Assembly: GCF_012641395.1 (NCBI RefSeq)
Contig: NZ_JABAIH010000007.1
Coordinates: forward strand, 1-64,000
DNA from: Rhizobium sp. P32RR-XVIII
Lineage (GTDB): Bacteria > Pseudomonadota > Alphaproteobacteria > Rhizobiales > Rhizobiaceae
DNA length: 64,000 nucleotides
Direction: 5' to 3'
The position numbers and the translations under genes were made by a program. How positions within the stretch are numbered: position 1 is the stretch's first letter; each line of letters begins with the position of its first letter. Under the pieces are notes generated by a model. The model was not told the DNA's origin, made no database searches, and saw only the letters and a program-made list of their open reading frames with translations. Shown piece after piece: positions 1 through 7,966 of this stretch.

Positions 1-157
1 CCGGCGACGATTGGGCAATGTCGAGACCCTTACCCTGAGGAATGCCGTCGGCGATATCGAAGAGGACGATGTCGCCGAGCTCTTTCAGGCCGGCGAGATG
101 CGCCAGCGTGCCACCAATCATGCCAGAACCGATGAGTGCGATTTTGTTACGCGCCAT
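1..157 (-). CDS. mdh: malate dehydrogenase, N-terminal part (cut by window edge)
   Basis: The minus strand reads [20 protein letters not shown] from the ATG at 157 and stays open to the window edge, so only about 52 residues are present. The GSGMIGGT segment is the NAD-binding glycine motif of the LDH-like malate dehydrogenases, which oxidise malate to oxaloacetate in the TCA cycle. The following residues ([20 protein letters not shown]) fit the second strand, whose Asp contacts the NAD ribose. It is the first gene after an intergenic gap of about 180 bases, so its promoter should lie between 158 and 334. In rhizobia mdh usually leads a sucCDAB operon, which would lie beyond the left edge; that part is inference. 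Confidence 0.93.
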
Positions 158-293
158 TTCGCTGTTTCCTTTGCGATCAAAATCAGGCGGGCGGCGCGTC
201 CAAGCGTCGTCCAATGCCGCAATCGCATAGACCCAAAGCGAAAAAATGGCAACGTGTTATTTTGTACACAGCAATTTCAAACGTTTAGATCAA

Positions 294-321
294 AAATATC
301 TTACGTAAACGTAAGATATTT
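294..321 (-). terminator. AT-rich perfect hairpin between zapE and mdh
   Basis: A 13 bp perfect inverted repeat (arms 294-306 and 309-321, two-base loop) lies between zapE and mdh. Read on the minus strand it is followed by TTTTTGATC, so it can end zapE transcripts. The stem is A/T-rich, which is unusual for this G+C-rich genome, and it sits about 140 bases upstream of mdh, so an operator role is also possible. Confidence 0.6.
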
Positions 322-334
322 CGTCACCAAAATG

Positions 335-1498
335 TTACTCGGCGGCTCGTCTTTCACGATGCAGTGCGAGATATTCCGAGCTCCGCATCTCGAAAAGACG
401 CGAGACGGTGCGGTCGAATTCGAAGCCTTCCGTCCCCCGCCGCTCGACGAGCAAATCTTCCGGCATGGCGGCGGCGGACGCATGAAGCCGAACTCCATGG
501 TCGTAGAGCGTATCGACAAGAATGATGAAACGCTTGGCCTGGTTCCGCTTGTCCGCACTAAGCAACGGGATGCGATCAATAAAAATTGTATCGAACCGTT
601 TGGCGATGGCGAGGAAGTCTGCGGCACCCATCGCCTTGTCACAAAGATCGGCGAAGGAAAACCGCGCCATGCGATCGACGGCGAGCGGCACGTGGATCGA
701 CCTGCCCTTCATCGGTATATCGAGCGGCTGGGCCTTGCGCCCGTGCAGCGCCTGTGTCCACGAGGCATCCATAGCCATATCCGTCCGCTTGTCTATCGGC
801 GTCAAGTAAACCGGCTGGCTGTTCAGCTTCTCCATGCGGTAGTCAGTCGGCGAGTCGAGCGTCACTACCTCGATGTTCTTTTTCAGGAGTCCGATGAACG
901 GCAGGAAAAGGCCGCGATTGAGGCCGTCCCTGTAAAGATTGTCGGGCTCGACATTCGATGTCGCGATGAGCACGCAACCGCGCGCGAAAAGCTCCGAGAA
1001 CAGCCGAGAGAGGATCATCGCGTCGGCGATGTCCGTCACCGTAAACTCATCGAAGCAGAGAAGTTCGGCTTCCGCGTACAACGCCGCCGCAACAGGCGGA
1101 ACCGGATCGGCCTGTTTGGTTTCGCCATTTTTCAGCTTGTGGCGATGTGCGGCGATGCGATTATGGACATCGGCCATGAATTCATGGAAATGCGCGCGGC
1201 GCTTCTTCGAACAAGGCGCCATGCCATAAAAGAGATCCATCAGCATCGTCTTGCCGCGGCCGACGCTGCCGTGAATGTAGAGCCCTTTGATGTGATCTGC
1301 CGCTTTCTTCTTAGGAGCAAAGAGCCAGCCGAGCGAGCTCGATTTCGCGGCCGGGCGGCGGCGCTTCAGTTCAAAAAGCACCCGGTCAAGGCATTTCGCC
1401 ACGTCCATCTGCGCGGCATCAATCTGAAGCGAACCGGAAGCTGTCAGCGATTTCAGGTGCTCGCTGACGCTCGAAGTGTATTCGGGGATGGGCTGCAT
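335..1498 (-). CDS. zapE: ZapE/AFG1-type ATPase
   Basis: The 387-residue protein has a Walker A motif (GSVGRGKTMLMD, near residue 77), a Walker B stretch (LLCFDEFTVTD) and a sensor segment (LIATSNVEPDNLY), which together mark the AFG1/LACE1/ZapE family. E. coli ZapE is a Z-ring-associated ATPase needed for division under stress; mitochondrial Afg1 works in respiratory-complex quality control. It ends 178 bases before mdh and begins 47 bases downstream of the Omp19-like gene on the same strand. The length is normal for the family. Family membership is strong; the cellular role here is inferred from homologues. Confidence 0.9.
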   Translation of the reverse strand: MQPIPEYTSSVSEHLKSLTASGSLQIDAAQMDVAKCLDRVLFELKRRRPAAKSSSLGWLFAPKKKAADHIKGLYIHGSVGRGKTMLMDLFYGMAPCSKKRRAHFHEFMADVHNRIAAHRHKLKNGETKQADPVPPVAAALYAEAELLCFDEFTVTDIADAMILSRLFSELFARGCVLIATSNVEPDNLYRDGLNRGLFLPFIGLLKKNIEVVTLDSPTDYRMEKLNSQPVYLTPIDKRTDMAMDASWTQALHGRKAQPLDIPMKGRSIHVPLAVDRMARFSFADLCDKAMGAADFLAIAKRFDTIFIDRIPLLSADKRNQAKRFIILVDTLYDHGVRLHASAAAMPEDLLVERRGTEGFEFDRTVSRLFEMRSSEYLALHRERRAAE

Positions 1499-1545
1499 GA
1501 GGATCAGTCGCCTATGCGTCGTTGGCGGCGCGACCGCCGGTTGCC

Positions 1546-2052
1546 TTACCGGCTGAGAGTGATCGGCTGTCCGCTGTTGGTCTGGCCGGAGAAGCTGTTG
1601 TCGGCCGTCTTATAAACGCTGCCGATCTGGTTGCCGCCGCGATCCTTCAGCAGGACCTGCTTGCCGGAGACTTCCCAGGATCCCATCGTCGTCAGTTCGC
1701 CGACACAGCCGCGTGTGCCACCGCGCGAGCCGCTGCCGAGATTGGTCAGGGTCAGGAACATGTCGCAGCTGCCGTTGACCCGCCAGCTGCCGACCATCGA
1801 TTCCTTTGTCACGTCGAGCGCGTTTGCCGCCATCGCGCCCGTCTGGCCCGGAGTGGTCGGCGCTGCCGTGGGAGCAGCCGGAAACTGGGAAGCACCCCCC
1901 GGCGGTGGAAGTTGGCCGCCCTGGACGGAAGGAACAGGCTGCGCTGCGAGAGGAGCCGGCGAGTAACTCGCACTGTCATATGCCGTCCGCTGGCAGCCAG
2001 CCAACGACAGAACAACCGTTACACCTGTCAACACATATCGCAACTGCATCAT
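1546..2052 (-). CDS. Omp19/Inh-type outer-membrane lipoprotein
   Basis: The start is placed at the ATG at 2052 because AGGAG lies five bases upstream; a longer frame to 2124 has no such site. The 168-residue product begins MMQLRYVLTGVTVVLSLAGC, a signal peptide with a lipobox (LAGC), so a lipoprotein is expected. A Pro/Ala/Gln-rich linker follows, and then a C-terminal domain with CDMFLTLTNLG, RGCVG and SVYKTADNSFSGQT, which resembles the AprI/Inh metalloprotease-inhibitor fold found in Brucella Omp19. The two cysteines of that domain could form a disulphide. Omp19 inhibits host proteases in Brucella; a similar task here is inference. Confidence 0.8.
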   Translation of the reverse strand: MMQLRYVLTGVTVVLSLAGCQRTAYDSASYSPAPLAAQPVPSVQGGQLPPPGGASQFPAAPTAAPTTPGQTGAMAANALDVTKESMVGSWRVNGSCDMFLTLTNLGSGSRGGTRGCVGELTTMGSWEVSGKQVLLKDRGGNQIGSVYKTADNSFSGQTNSGQPITLSR

Positions 2053-2291
2053 AATGCTCCTGATTGTCCGCTCTTGCAGGGCAGTATTAGCCATCAGACC
2101 GATTTTCGAATTACCGTATTTCACTTTGGTTAATCAAGTCGGCACAGCCATAAATTGCCCGTGATGATTTCTGTACCCGAACCGGGACAACTCAGCTGAA
2201 GCCTTTCGGACTTCCTGCAGGCAGAATTTGTCAGCAAGGTGATGGAGTGTGCGATCTTTATGCGTATTCCCGCCGGTGGGTAAGCGGTGAA

Positions 2292-2325
2292 GTACCAGGC
2301 GCCGCGATTGGCCGGCGCCGGGTAC
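2292..2325 (-). terminator. hairpin after sdhB
   Basis: Just downstream of sdhB an inverted repeat (GTACC-GGCGCCG 2292-2304 pairs with CGGCGCC-GGTAC 2313-2325, one mismatch) gives a G+C-rich stem-loop. No clear U-tract follows, so it may be an mRNA 3' end stabiliser or a weak terminator of sdhCDAB. Confidence 0.45.
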
Positions 2326-2343
2326 CTGGAAAACATTCGGGAA

Positions 2344-3123
2344 TCAGACCCGGCGTTCGACCATCATCTTCTTGATTTCGGCGATCGCCTTGGCAGGGTT
2401 GAGACCCTTCGGGCAGGTCTGCGCGCAGTTCATGATCGTATGGCAGCGATAGAGGCGGAACGGGTCCTCGAGATTGTCGAGACGTTCGCCGGTCGCTTCA
2501 TCTCTTGAATCGATGAGCCAGCGATAGGCCTGCAGCAGGACGGCCGGGCCGAGATAGCGGTCGCCGTTCCACCAGTAGCTCGGACAGGAGGTCGAGCAGC
2601 AGGCGCAGAGAATGCACTCGTAGAGGCCATCGAGCTTCTGGCGATCCTCGTGGCTCTGCTTCCATTCCTTGGCCGGCGTCGGCGAAACCGTCTTCAGCCA
2701 CGGCTCGATCGAACGGTGCTGGGCATAAAAGTTGGTGAGATCGGGAACCAGATCCTTCACCACCGGCATGTGCGGCAGCGGATAGATCTTCACCGTGCCT
2801 TTGATGTCATCCAGACCCTTGGTGCAGGCAAGCGTATTGGTGCCATCGATATTCATCGCGCACGAACCGCAAATGCCTTCGCGACAGGAACGGCGCAGCG
2901 TCAGCGTCGGATCGATGTTGTTCTTGATGTAGAGCAAGCCGTCGAGAACCATCGGACCGCAATCGTCGACATCGATATAGAAGGTGTCGATCGACGGGTT
3001 CTGGCCGTCATCCGGGTTCCAGCGGTAGACACGGAACTCACGGGTGTTCTTGGCACCCGCGGGCTTCGGCCATACCTTGCCTTCGCGCATCTGGGAGTTC
3101 TTGGGGAGAGCGAGTTCAACCAT
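2344..3123 (-). CDS. sdhB: succinate dehydrogenase iron-sulfur subunit
   Basis: The 259-residue subunit of complex II carries electrons from FAD to quinone. The N-terminal ferredoxin domain holds the [2Fe-2S] ligands in CREGICGSCAMNIDG and a distal Cys in TLACTKG. The C-terminal domain holds CILCACCSTSCPSYWW and CAQTCPKGLNP, the ligands of the [4Fe-4S] and [3Fe-4S] clusters. The length is standard. It is the last gene of sdhCDAB, 12 bases after sdhA, and a hairpin follows the stop. Confidence 0.97.
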   Translation of the reverse strand: MVELALPKNSQMREGKVWPKPAGAKNTREFRVYRWNPDDGQNPSIDTFYIDVDDCGPMVLDGLLYIKNNIDPTLTLRRSCREGICGSCAMNIDGTNTLACTKGLDDIKGTVKIYPLPHMPVVKDLVPDLTNFYAQHRSIEPWLKTVSPTPAKEWKQSHEDRQKLDGLYECILCACCSTSCPSYWWNGDRYLGPAVLLQAYRWLIDSRDEATGERLDNLEDPFRLYRCHTIMNCAQTCPKGLNPAKAIAEIKKMMVERRV

Positions 3124-3135
3124 GTCCAGTTCCTC

Positions 3136-4977
3136 TTAATACACGCGAGCCTTCGGCGCGATCTTCTTGGGATCGATGCCTTCTGCGATGAGCTCGGTGT
3201 GAACCGGGCGGTAGTCGAGCTTGACGTCGCCGGCCTCGTTGACCCAGGCGAGCGTGTGCTTGCGCCAGTTCTCGTCGTCGCGGCCGCCGAACGGACCGCT
3301 GGTGTAGTCCTCGCGCGCGTGAGAGCCGCGGCTCTCCTTGCGGGCCTCGGCGCTGTAGATCGTCGTGATCGCGTTGGCCATGAGGTTCTGCAGTTCCAGC
3401 GTTTCGACGAGGTCGGAATTCCAGATCATCGAGTGGTCGCTGACCTTGATGTCCTTCATCTCGCCCCAGATCTCCGAAAGGCGGCGGCAGCCGGATTCCA
3501 GCGATTCCTGTGTGCGGAAGACCGCTGCGTCTTCCTGCATGGCGCGCTGCATCTTTTCACGCAGATGCGCTGTAGGCGTGCTGCCGCTGGCGTGGCGCAA
3601 ACCGTCGAAGCGGTCCATGATCTTGTCGCAGGCGGCGACATTCAGATGCGGCACCGGTGCTGCACGATCGATGACCTCGGCGGCGCGGATCGCCGCGGCA
3701 CGGCCGAAGACGACCAGGTCGATCAGCGAGTTGGAGCCGAGGCGGTTGGCACCATGCACCGAGGCACAGCCCGCTTCGCCGACGGCCATCAGACCGGGGA
3801 TGACACGGTCCGGATTGGCGCTGTCGGCGTTCAGCACTTCGCCCCAGAAGTTCGTCGGAATGCCGCCCATGTTGTAGTGGACGGTCGGCAGGACCGGGAT
3901 CGGCTCGCGGGTCACGTCGACGCCGGCAAAGATCTTGGCGCTCTCGGAGATGCCCGGCAGGCGCTCGTGCAGAACGGCCGGGTCAAGATGGTCGAGATGC
4001 AGGAAGATGTGGTCCTTGTTCTTGCCGACGCCGCGGCCTTCGCGGATTTCCAGCGTCATGCAGCGGGAAACCACGTCGCGCGAGGCGAGGTCCTTGGCGG
4101 ACGGCGCGTAGCGCTCCATGAAACGCTCGCCTTCGGCATTGACGAGATAGCCGCCTTCGCCGCGCGCGCCTTCCGTGATCAGACAGCCCGAGCCGTAGAT
4201 GCCGGTCGGATGGAACTGCACGAATTCCATATCCTCCAGCGGCAGCCCTGCGCGGGCAACCATGCCGCCGCCGTCGCCGGTGCACGTATGGGCCGATGTC
4301 GCAGAGAAATAGGCGCGGCCGTAACCGCCGGTCGCCAGTACGACCATCTTGGCGGCGAAGCGATGGATCGTACCGTCGTCGAGATTCCAGGCGACGACGC
4401 CGGTGCAACGGCTGCCGTCTTCCGACATGATGAGGTCGAGGGCAAAATACTCGATGAAGAATTCGGCGTTGTTGCGCAGCGACTGGCCATAGAGCGTGTG
4501 CAGGATGGCGTGGCCGGTACGGTCGGCAACGGCGCAAGTGCGCTGCACCGGCGGGCCGTCGCCAAAATTCTGCATGTGGCCGCCAAATGGACGCTGGTAG
4601 ATCTTGCCTTCCTCATTGCGCGAGAAGGGCACGCCGTAATGTTCGAGCTCGTAGACGGCCTTCGGCGCTTCCATGACCATGTACTGCATGGCGTCGACGT
4701 CGCCGAGCCAGTCGGAGCCCTTGACGGTGTCGTAGAGGTGCCACTGCCAGCTGTCCGGCGTCATGTTCTGCAGCGATGCGGCAATGCCGCCCTGCGCCGC
4801 AACCGTGTGCGAACGGGTGGGGAATACCTTGGTGATGCAGGCGGTGCGGAAGCCCTGCTCGGCCATGCCGAGCGTGGCGCGAAGACCGGCGCCGCCGGCG
4901 CCAACGACGATCACGTCGTAGGAGTGATCGACATACTTGTAGGCCTTCCCATTCTGGGCGGGTGAAGTCGGTGCCAT
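3136..4977 (-). CDS. sdhA: succinate dehydrogenase flavoprotein subunit
   Basis: The 613-residue catalytic subunit oxidises succinate to fumarate. The N-terminal FAD-binding motif is VVGAGGAGLRATLGMAEQG, and RSHTVAAQGGIAASL contains the His that bonds covalently to FAD. The substrate-site segment HPTGIYGSGCLITEGARGEG and the C-terminal ESRGSHAREDY block are intact. The length matches alphaproteobacterial SdhA. It lies seven bases after sdhD and 12 before sdhB, so the four genes form one transcript. A very long open frame exists antisense to it and was rejected as a shadow. Confidence 0.98.
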   Translation of the reverse strand: MAPTSPAQNGKAYKYVDHSYDVIVVGAGGAGLRATLGMAEQGFRTACITKVFPTRSHTVAAQGGIAASLQNMTPDSWQWHLYDTVKGSDWLGDVDAMQYMVMEAPKAVYELEHYGVPFSRNEEGKIYQRPFGGHMQNFGDGPPVQRTCAVADRTGHAILHTLYGQSLRNNAEFFIEYFALDLIMSEDGSRCTGVVAWNLDDGTIHRFAAKMVVLATGGYGRAYFSATSAHTCTGDGGGMVARAGLPLEDMEFVQFHPTGIYGSGCLITEGARGEGGYLVNAEGERFMERYAPSAKDLASRDVVSRCMTLEIREGRGVGKNKDHIFLHLDHLDPAVLHERLPGISESAKIFAGVDVTREPIPVLPTVHYNMGGIPTNFWGEVLNADSANPDRVIPGLMAVGEAGCASVHGANRLGSNSLIDLVVFGRAAAIRAAEVIDRAAPVPHLNVAACDKIMDRFDGLRHASGSTPTAHLREKMQRAMQEDAAVFRTQESLESGCRRLSEIWGEMKDIKVSDHSMIWNSDLVETLELQNLMANAITTIYSAEARKESRGSHAREDYTSGPFGGRDDENWRKHTLAWVNEAGDVKLDYRPVHTELIAEGIDPKKIAPKARVY

Positions 4978-4984
4978 GATACGG

Positions 4985-5365
4985 TTATCCTACAAATGCA
5001 ATTTTCAGAATGGCGAAGAGACAGAACCCTGCGACCAGGAGCGCGAAAAACGTGTTCAGCATCAGCAGGACAAGCTTGCAGATCTCACCATGCACGTAGT
5101 CCTCGATGATCACCTGCATGCCGAGGCGCATGTGGATGATGCCCGAGATCACCATCAGGCCCATGATGACCGCCACGAAGGGGTTCGACAGCGCATGCAC
5201 GACATCCGCGTATGGAGCGCCGGCATAGACGATCATGAAGATGACGAAGAAGACGATGAGCGGGATGTTGGCGACGGCCGTCAGGCGCTGGCGCCAGAAG
5301 TGGTCGGTGCCTTCCTTGGCGGAGCCGAGGCCGCGAACCTTACCCAGAGGGGTGCGCATATCCAT
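4985..5365 (-). CDS. sdhD: succinate dehydrogenase membrane anchor subunit
   Basis: The 126-residue protein has three predicted membrane helices (about residues 32-50, 62-80 and 98-122). HMRLGMQVIIEDYVHGE after helix 2 carries the haem b ligand region and the conserved Asp-Tyr of the quinone site. The start MDMRTPLGKVRGLGSAKEG at 5365 was chosen over an open frame reaching 5638 because that extension runs through sdhC in another frame. It is the second gene of sdhCDAB, 11 bases after sdhC. Confidence 0.93.
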   Translation of the reverse strand: MDMRTPLGKVRGLGSAKEGTDHFWRQRLTAVANIPLIVFFVIFMIVYAGAPYADVVHALSNPFVAVIMGLMVISGIIHMRLGMQVIIEDYVHGEICKLVLLMLNTFFALLVAGFCLFAILKIAFVG

Positions 5366-5376
5366 GAGAGCGACCT

Positions 5377-5772
5377 TCAGAAGCGAATGAGGAAGCCGAT
5401 CACCCAGACCAGGACGGTCAGACAGAGCGATCCGATGATGTTGGCGATGGCGAGCTTGGTGGAGAGCTCTTTTTCGAAACCATGGCCGAGATCCCACATC
5501 AGGTGGCGGAAGCCGCCGAGCATGTGGTGCAGCAACGCCCAGGTATAGCCGAGCAGGACAATCTTGCCGATGATGCTGCCGAATATCCAATTGACCAGGT
5601 CGAAAGAGGCCTGGCCGGTCGCCGCGGCGATCAGCCACCAGGCAACCAGGATCGTGCCGAAATAGAGCGCCGCACCGGTAATTCGGTGGACAATCGACAT
5701 AACCATTGTGGGAATAGGCTTATAAATTTGCAAATGCGGCGACAGGGGCCGGTTACTTGTTACATTCGCCAT
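5377..5772 (-). CDS. sdhC: succinate dehydrogenase cytochrome b556 subunit
   Basis: The 131-residue membrane anchor begins with the family signature RPLSPHLQIYKPIPTMVMSI, followed by HRITGAALYFG with the quinone-site Ser/Arg region, and HHMLGGFRHLMWD with the haem b histidine. Three membrane helices are visible. It is the first gene of the operon, so the sdh promoter should lie in 5773-6086, shared with a divergent gene. Confidence 0.95.
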   Translation of the reverse strand: MANVTSNRPLSPHLQIYKPIPTMVMSIVHRITGAALYFGTILVAWWLIAAATGQASFDLVNWIFGSIIGKIVLLGYTWALLHHMLGGFRHLMWDLGHGFEKELSTKLAIANIIGSLCLTVLVWVIGFLIRF

Positions 5773-6086
5773 CAGAACCTCGCGGCGTCTTCTCTGCGCT
5801 CCTGTATGTTCGGAGCATCCAAGGCAACCACAGGAATGACAAATTTGTCTGTGTGCGTTGCATCATGGCGACGTTTAATCTTCGAAACCCCTGAGGACAA
5901 GTGCAATTCTTGTCGCGCCTTATTTTAATCGATTCGCGCCCCCGCAAGGTGGTCTGAAACAAAAACTCACCCGCTGCCACTTACATTTTATCCTGATTTT
6001 TCATCGCTCAAGTGGACTTAAGGACGCTTTTGACGCAAGCTGGCGTTAACGATTTGTTAATGTCGGATTTCCGGAGGCCAGCGTCC
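5773..6086. other. divergent intergenic region sdhC / exported protein
   Basis: These 314 bases separate the divergent starts of sdhC and the small exported protein. I see no gene here. The short frames on both strands have no ribosome-binding site and no family likeness. The region contains a CtrA-like box near its right end and should hold the sdh promoter. Confidence 0.6.
6046..6060 (+). promoter_or_regulatory. CtrA-like box
   Basis: TTAA at 6046-6049 and TTAA at 6057-6060 are spaced by exactly seven bases, the TTAA-N7-TTAA pattern bound by CtrA in alphaproteobacteria. It lies 26 bases upstream of the ATG at 6087. The pattern is short and could occur by chance. Confidence 0.5.
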
Positions 6087-6590
6087 ATGTTGCAGCGTAT
6101 GTCGAAAGTCGTTCCGCTGGTGCTATGCGCGTTGATTGCGCTTCCTGCCAGCGCAGGCGAGCGCCACTCGCATCATCCCGGCATGTTTCACAGGGTAAAC
6201 AGCGCCAAGCCCTTGTTCGGCAAGCCCTTGTTCGGCAATCAAAGGTTCTTCAATCACGAGTTCGGCGATCGCCGGCACTTCCACAAGCGCTTTGTTCGCC
6301 TCAGGCATTTCTCACCGTCATGGAACGGCTATCGCGTCCGCAGTGTCATTGCCGTATCGCCGCAACTGGCACCGAACTTCTACAATGGCGCTTACGACGG
6401 TCACAATGGCGTGTACGGCGGCTCCTACGCCTATGAGACGGAAGGCAACACCTATTTCGGCGCCGAGGGTTATGCGCCCTACGGCGCACCGCAGGCCGCA
6501 TCCCTCGCGCCTATAGCCAAGGTGATTGATGTCGCCCAGCAGGGTGACCCTTGCAGCTATGAGGCCAACGTCTGCGTAATCAGGCCCTGA
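6087..6590 (+). CDS. small exported protein, unknown function
   Basis: The ATG at 6087 is preceded by GGAGG nine bases upstream, which decides it over the longer frame starting at 6012. The 167-residue product starts MLQRMSKVVPLVLCALIALP and has a clear signal-peptide core ending ASA, so it should be periplasmic or secreted. The mature part is rich in His, Arg, Phe, Tyr and Gly. It contains an exact tandem 15-base repeat (6207-6221 and 6222-6236) encoding KPLFGKPLFG. The C-terminal part has two cysteines (CSYEANVC). I recognise no domain. A CtrA-like box lies just upstream. The 3' end overlaps the convergent methyltransferase gene by 11 bases. Confidence 0.75.
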   Translation: MLQRMSKVVPLVLCALIALPASAGERHSHHPGMFHRVNSAKPLFGKPLFGNQRFFNHEFGDRRHFHKRFVRLRHFSPSWNGYRVRSVIAVSPQLAPNFYNGAYDGHNGVYGGSYAYETEGNTYFGAEGYAPYGAPQAASLAPIAKVIDVAQQGDPCSYEANVCVIRP

Positions 6591-7224
6591 ACCGCCAGAC
6601 AGTCGTTTTCTTGATCTCGCTATCCTCGAGCGCCCGCGTCACGGGGACTTCGTAGATCGCGCAAAACTCCAGCCGTTCTTTCGGCACATAGGCGCGTCCC
6701 GGATCGCCGACCACCTCCTTGCCTTCACCGGAGAGCTGCTCGAACCACGGAACGAGCGCCTCCGCGAAAGCGCGGTCATAGAAAACGTCGCCCGCCAGCA
6801 CGACATCGGCATCGACGTCCTGACCGATGAGATCGGCGCCATCGAAATCAACCGAGACACCGTTTGCGGCTGCATTGAGCCGCACGGCAGTTTCGGCCCA
6901 GGGATCGATGTCCGCAGCCCTCACCGCCGCCGCACCTGCCAGTTTCGCCGCGATCGCGACGAGGCCTGAGCCCGTTGCAAAGTCGAAAACGCGCTTGCCC
7001 CGCACCGTCTGCGGATGATCGAGGATATAGCGTGCAAGTCCCTTCCCGCCTGCCCAGGCGAAGGCCCAGAACGGCGGCGGCAGACCGATCTCCGCCAGTT
7101 CTTCCTCGGTCTTGAGCCAGAGTTCGTGCGCTTCGCTCGCGAGGTGCAGCCTGATCTCCGGCACATGCGGCGGCGTGATCAGGCTCGTATTGGCGCGGAT
7201 GAAGACTTCCGGATCGGTCTTCAA
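6580..7224 (-). CDS. class I SAM-dependent methyltransferase
   Basis: The 214-residue protein has the Rossmann methyltransferase fold: VFDFATGSGLVAIAAKLAGA is motif I (SAM binding), AADIDPWAE is the acidic motif II, and VVLAGDVFYDRAF is the motif IV region. The arrangement resembles the PrmA/ETFB-lysine methyltransferase group (COG3897), but the substrate cannot be told. The final residues KKTTVWRF fit that group. It begins seven bases after the EVE gene and is probably the last gene of the tsaD-gpsA-yciI-EVE run. Its 3' end overlaps the convergent exported-protein gene by 11 bases. Confidence 0.8.
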   Translation of the reverse strand: MKTDPEVFIRANTSLITPPHVPEIRLHLASEAHELWLKTEEELAEIGLPPPFWAFAWAGGKGLARYILDHPQTVRGKRVFDFATGSGLVAIAAKLAGAAAVRAADIDPWAETAVRLNAAANGVSVDFDGADLIGQDVDADVVLAGDVFYDRAFAEALVPWFEQLSGEGKEVVGDPGRAYVPKERLEFCAIYEVPVTRALEDSEIKKTTVWRFRA

Positions 7225-7230
7225 AGTCGG

Positions 7231-7662
7231 TCAGCGCGGCGGATTGTCGAGGCCGCCCATGCGGCAGACTTCGAGCCACTCATCGTCGGTCACCGGCTGG
7301 ACCGAAAGCCGCATCGAGGTCACCAGAGACATCTTCGAAAGCTTCTCGTTCGCCTTGATGTCCTTCAGCGTCACGGGATTCGGCATATCGCGCACGGCGC
7401 GGATATCGACGCAATCCCATTTCGGATCGCCCTTTGCCGTGGAATCCGGATGCGACAGCGCGCAGACCTCGACAATGCCGACGATCTCCAGACCGTCGTT
7501 GGAATGGTAGAAGAAGCCTTTGTCGCCGATCTGCATGGCGCGCATGTTATTGCGGGCAAGGTAGTTGCGAACGCCCGTCCACTCGGTACCCTTCTTGCCC
7601 GCAGCCTTCTGCTGCTCCCAGGACCAGGAAGACGGTTCGGATTTATAGAGCCAATGCGCCAT
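7231..7662 (-). CDS. EVE domain protein
   Basis: The 143-residue protein starts MAHWLYKSEPSSWSWEQQ at 7662. GGAGG lies six bases upstream, whereas the longer frame to 7755 lies inside the yciI gene. The WLYKSEP, WTGVRNYLARN and GFFYHSN segments are hallmarks of the EVE fold, a PUA-like pocket that reads modified bases; the eukaryotic relative is THYN1. It starts one base after the yciI-like gene ends, so the two are translated together. A role as a modified-nucleic-acid reader is the family expectation; the ligand here is unknown. Confidence 0.9.
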   Translation of the reverse strand: MAHWLYKSEPSSWSWEQQKAAGKKGTEWTGVRNYLARNNMRAMQIGDKGFFYHSNDGLEIVGIVEVCALSHPDSTAKGDPKWDCVDIRAVRDMPNPVTLKDIKANEKLSKMSLVTSMRLSVQPVTDDEWLEVCRMGGLDNPPR

Positions 7663-7663
7663 T

Positions 7664-7957
7664 TCACGCCTCCGGTTTGTTGAAGACCCAGTTGAACGGC
7701 TTAATCTCGACGCTCTCGAACAGGCCGGCTTTCGCATAGGGGTCGGCATCGGCAAGCGCCTTGGCTGCTTCGGCCGTCTCAGCCTTCACGATCACCAGGC
7801 TGCCGCAAGGCTTGCCGTCGCCGTCGAGGAACGGTCCGGCCATGCCGAGCGCGCCGTCGGCATTCAGCTTGTTCAAGTATTCCACATGCACGGGGCGCAC
7901 TTCCATACGCAGATTGAGATGCTCCGGCTTATCCTTGCAAAGAAGGGCGAAAAACAT
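7664..7957 (-). CDS. YciI-like protein
   Basis: The 97-residue protein shows the YciI/ferredoxin-like fold pattern: MFFALLCKDKPEHLNLRMEV at the start with the conserved R-x3-R-x3-HxxYL region (here HVEYLNKL), GPFLDGDGKPCGSLVIV, and the DPYAKAGLFESVEIKPFNWV ending. The conserved His and Asp of the family are present. The biochemical role of YciI is poorly defined. It sits nine bases after gpsA and one base before the EVE gene, within one probable operon. Confidence 0.85.
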   Translation of the reverse strand: MFFALLCKDKPEHLNLRMEVRPVHVEYLNKLNADGALGMAGPFLDGDGKPCGSLVIVKAETAEAAKALADADPYAKAGLFESVEIKPFNWVFNKPEA

Positions 7958-7966
7958 GTCTGTCTC

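Noticed and set aside
2650..4965. 771-codon open frame on the plus strand
   Set aside because: It is exactly antisense to sdhA and sdhB, which have full family motifs. Long antisense frames are common in G+C-rich DNA.
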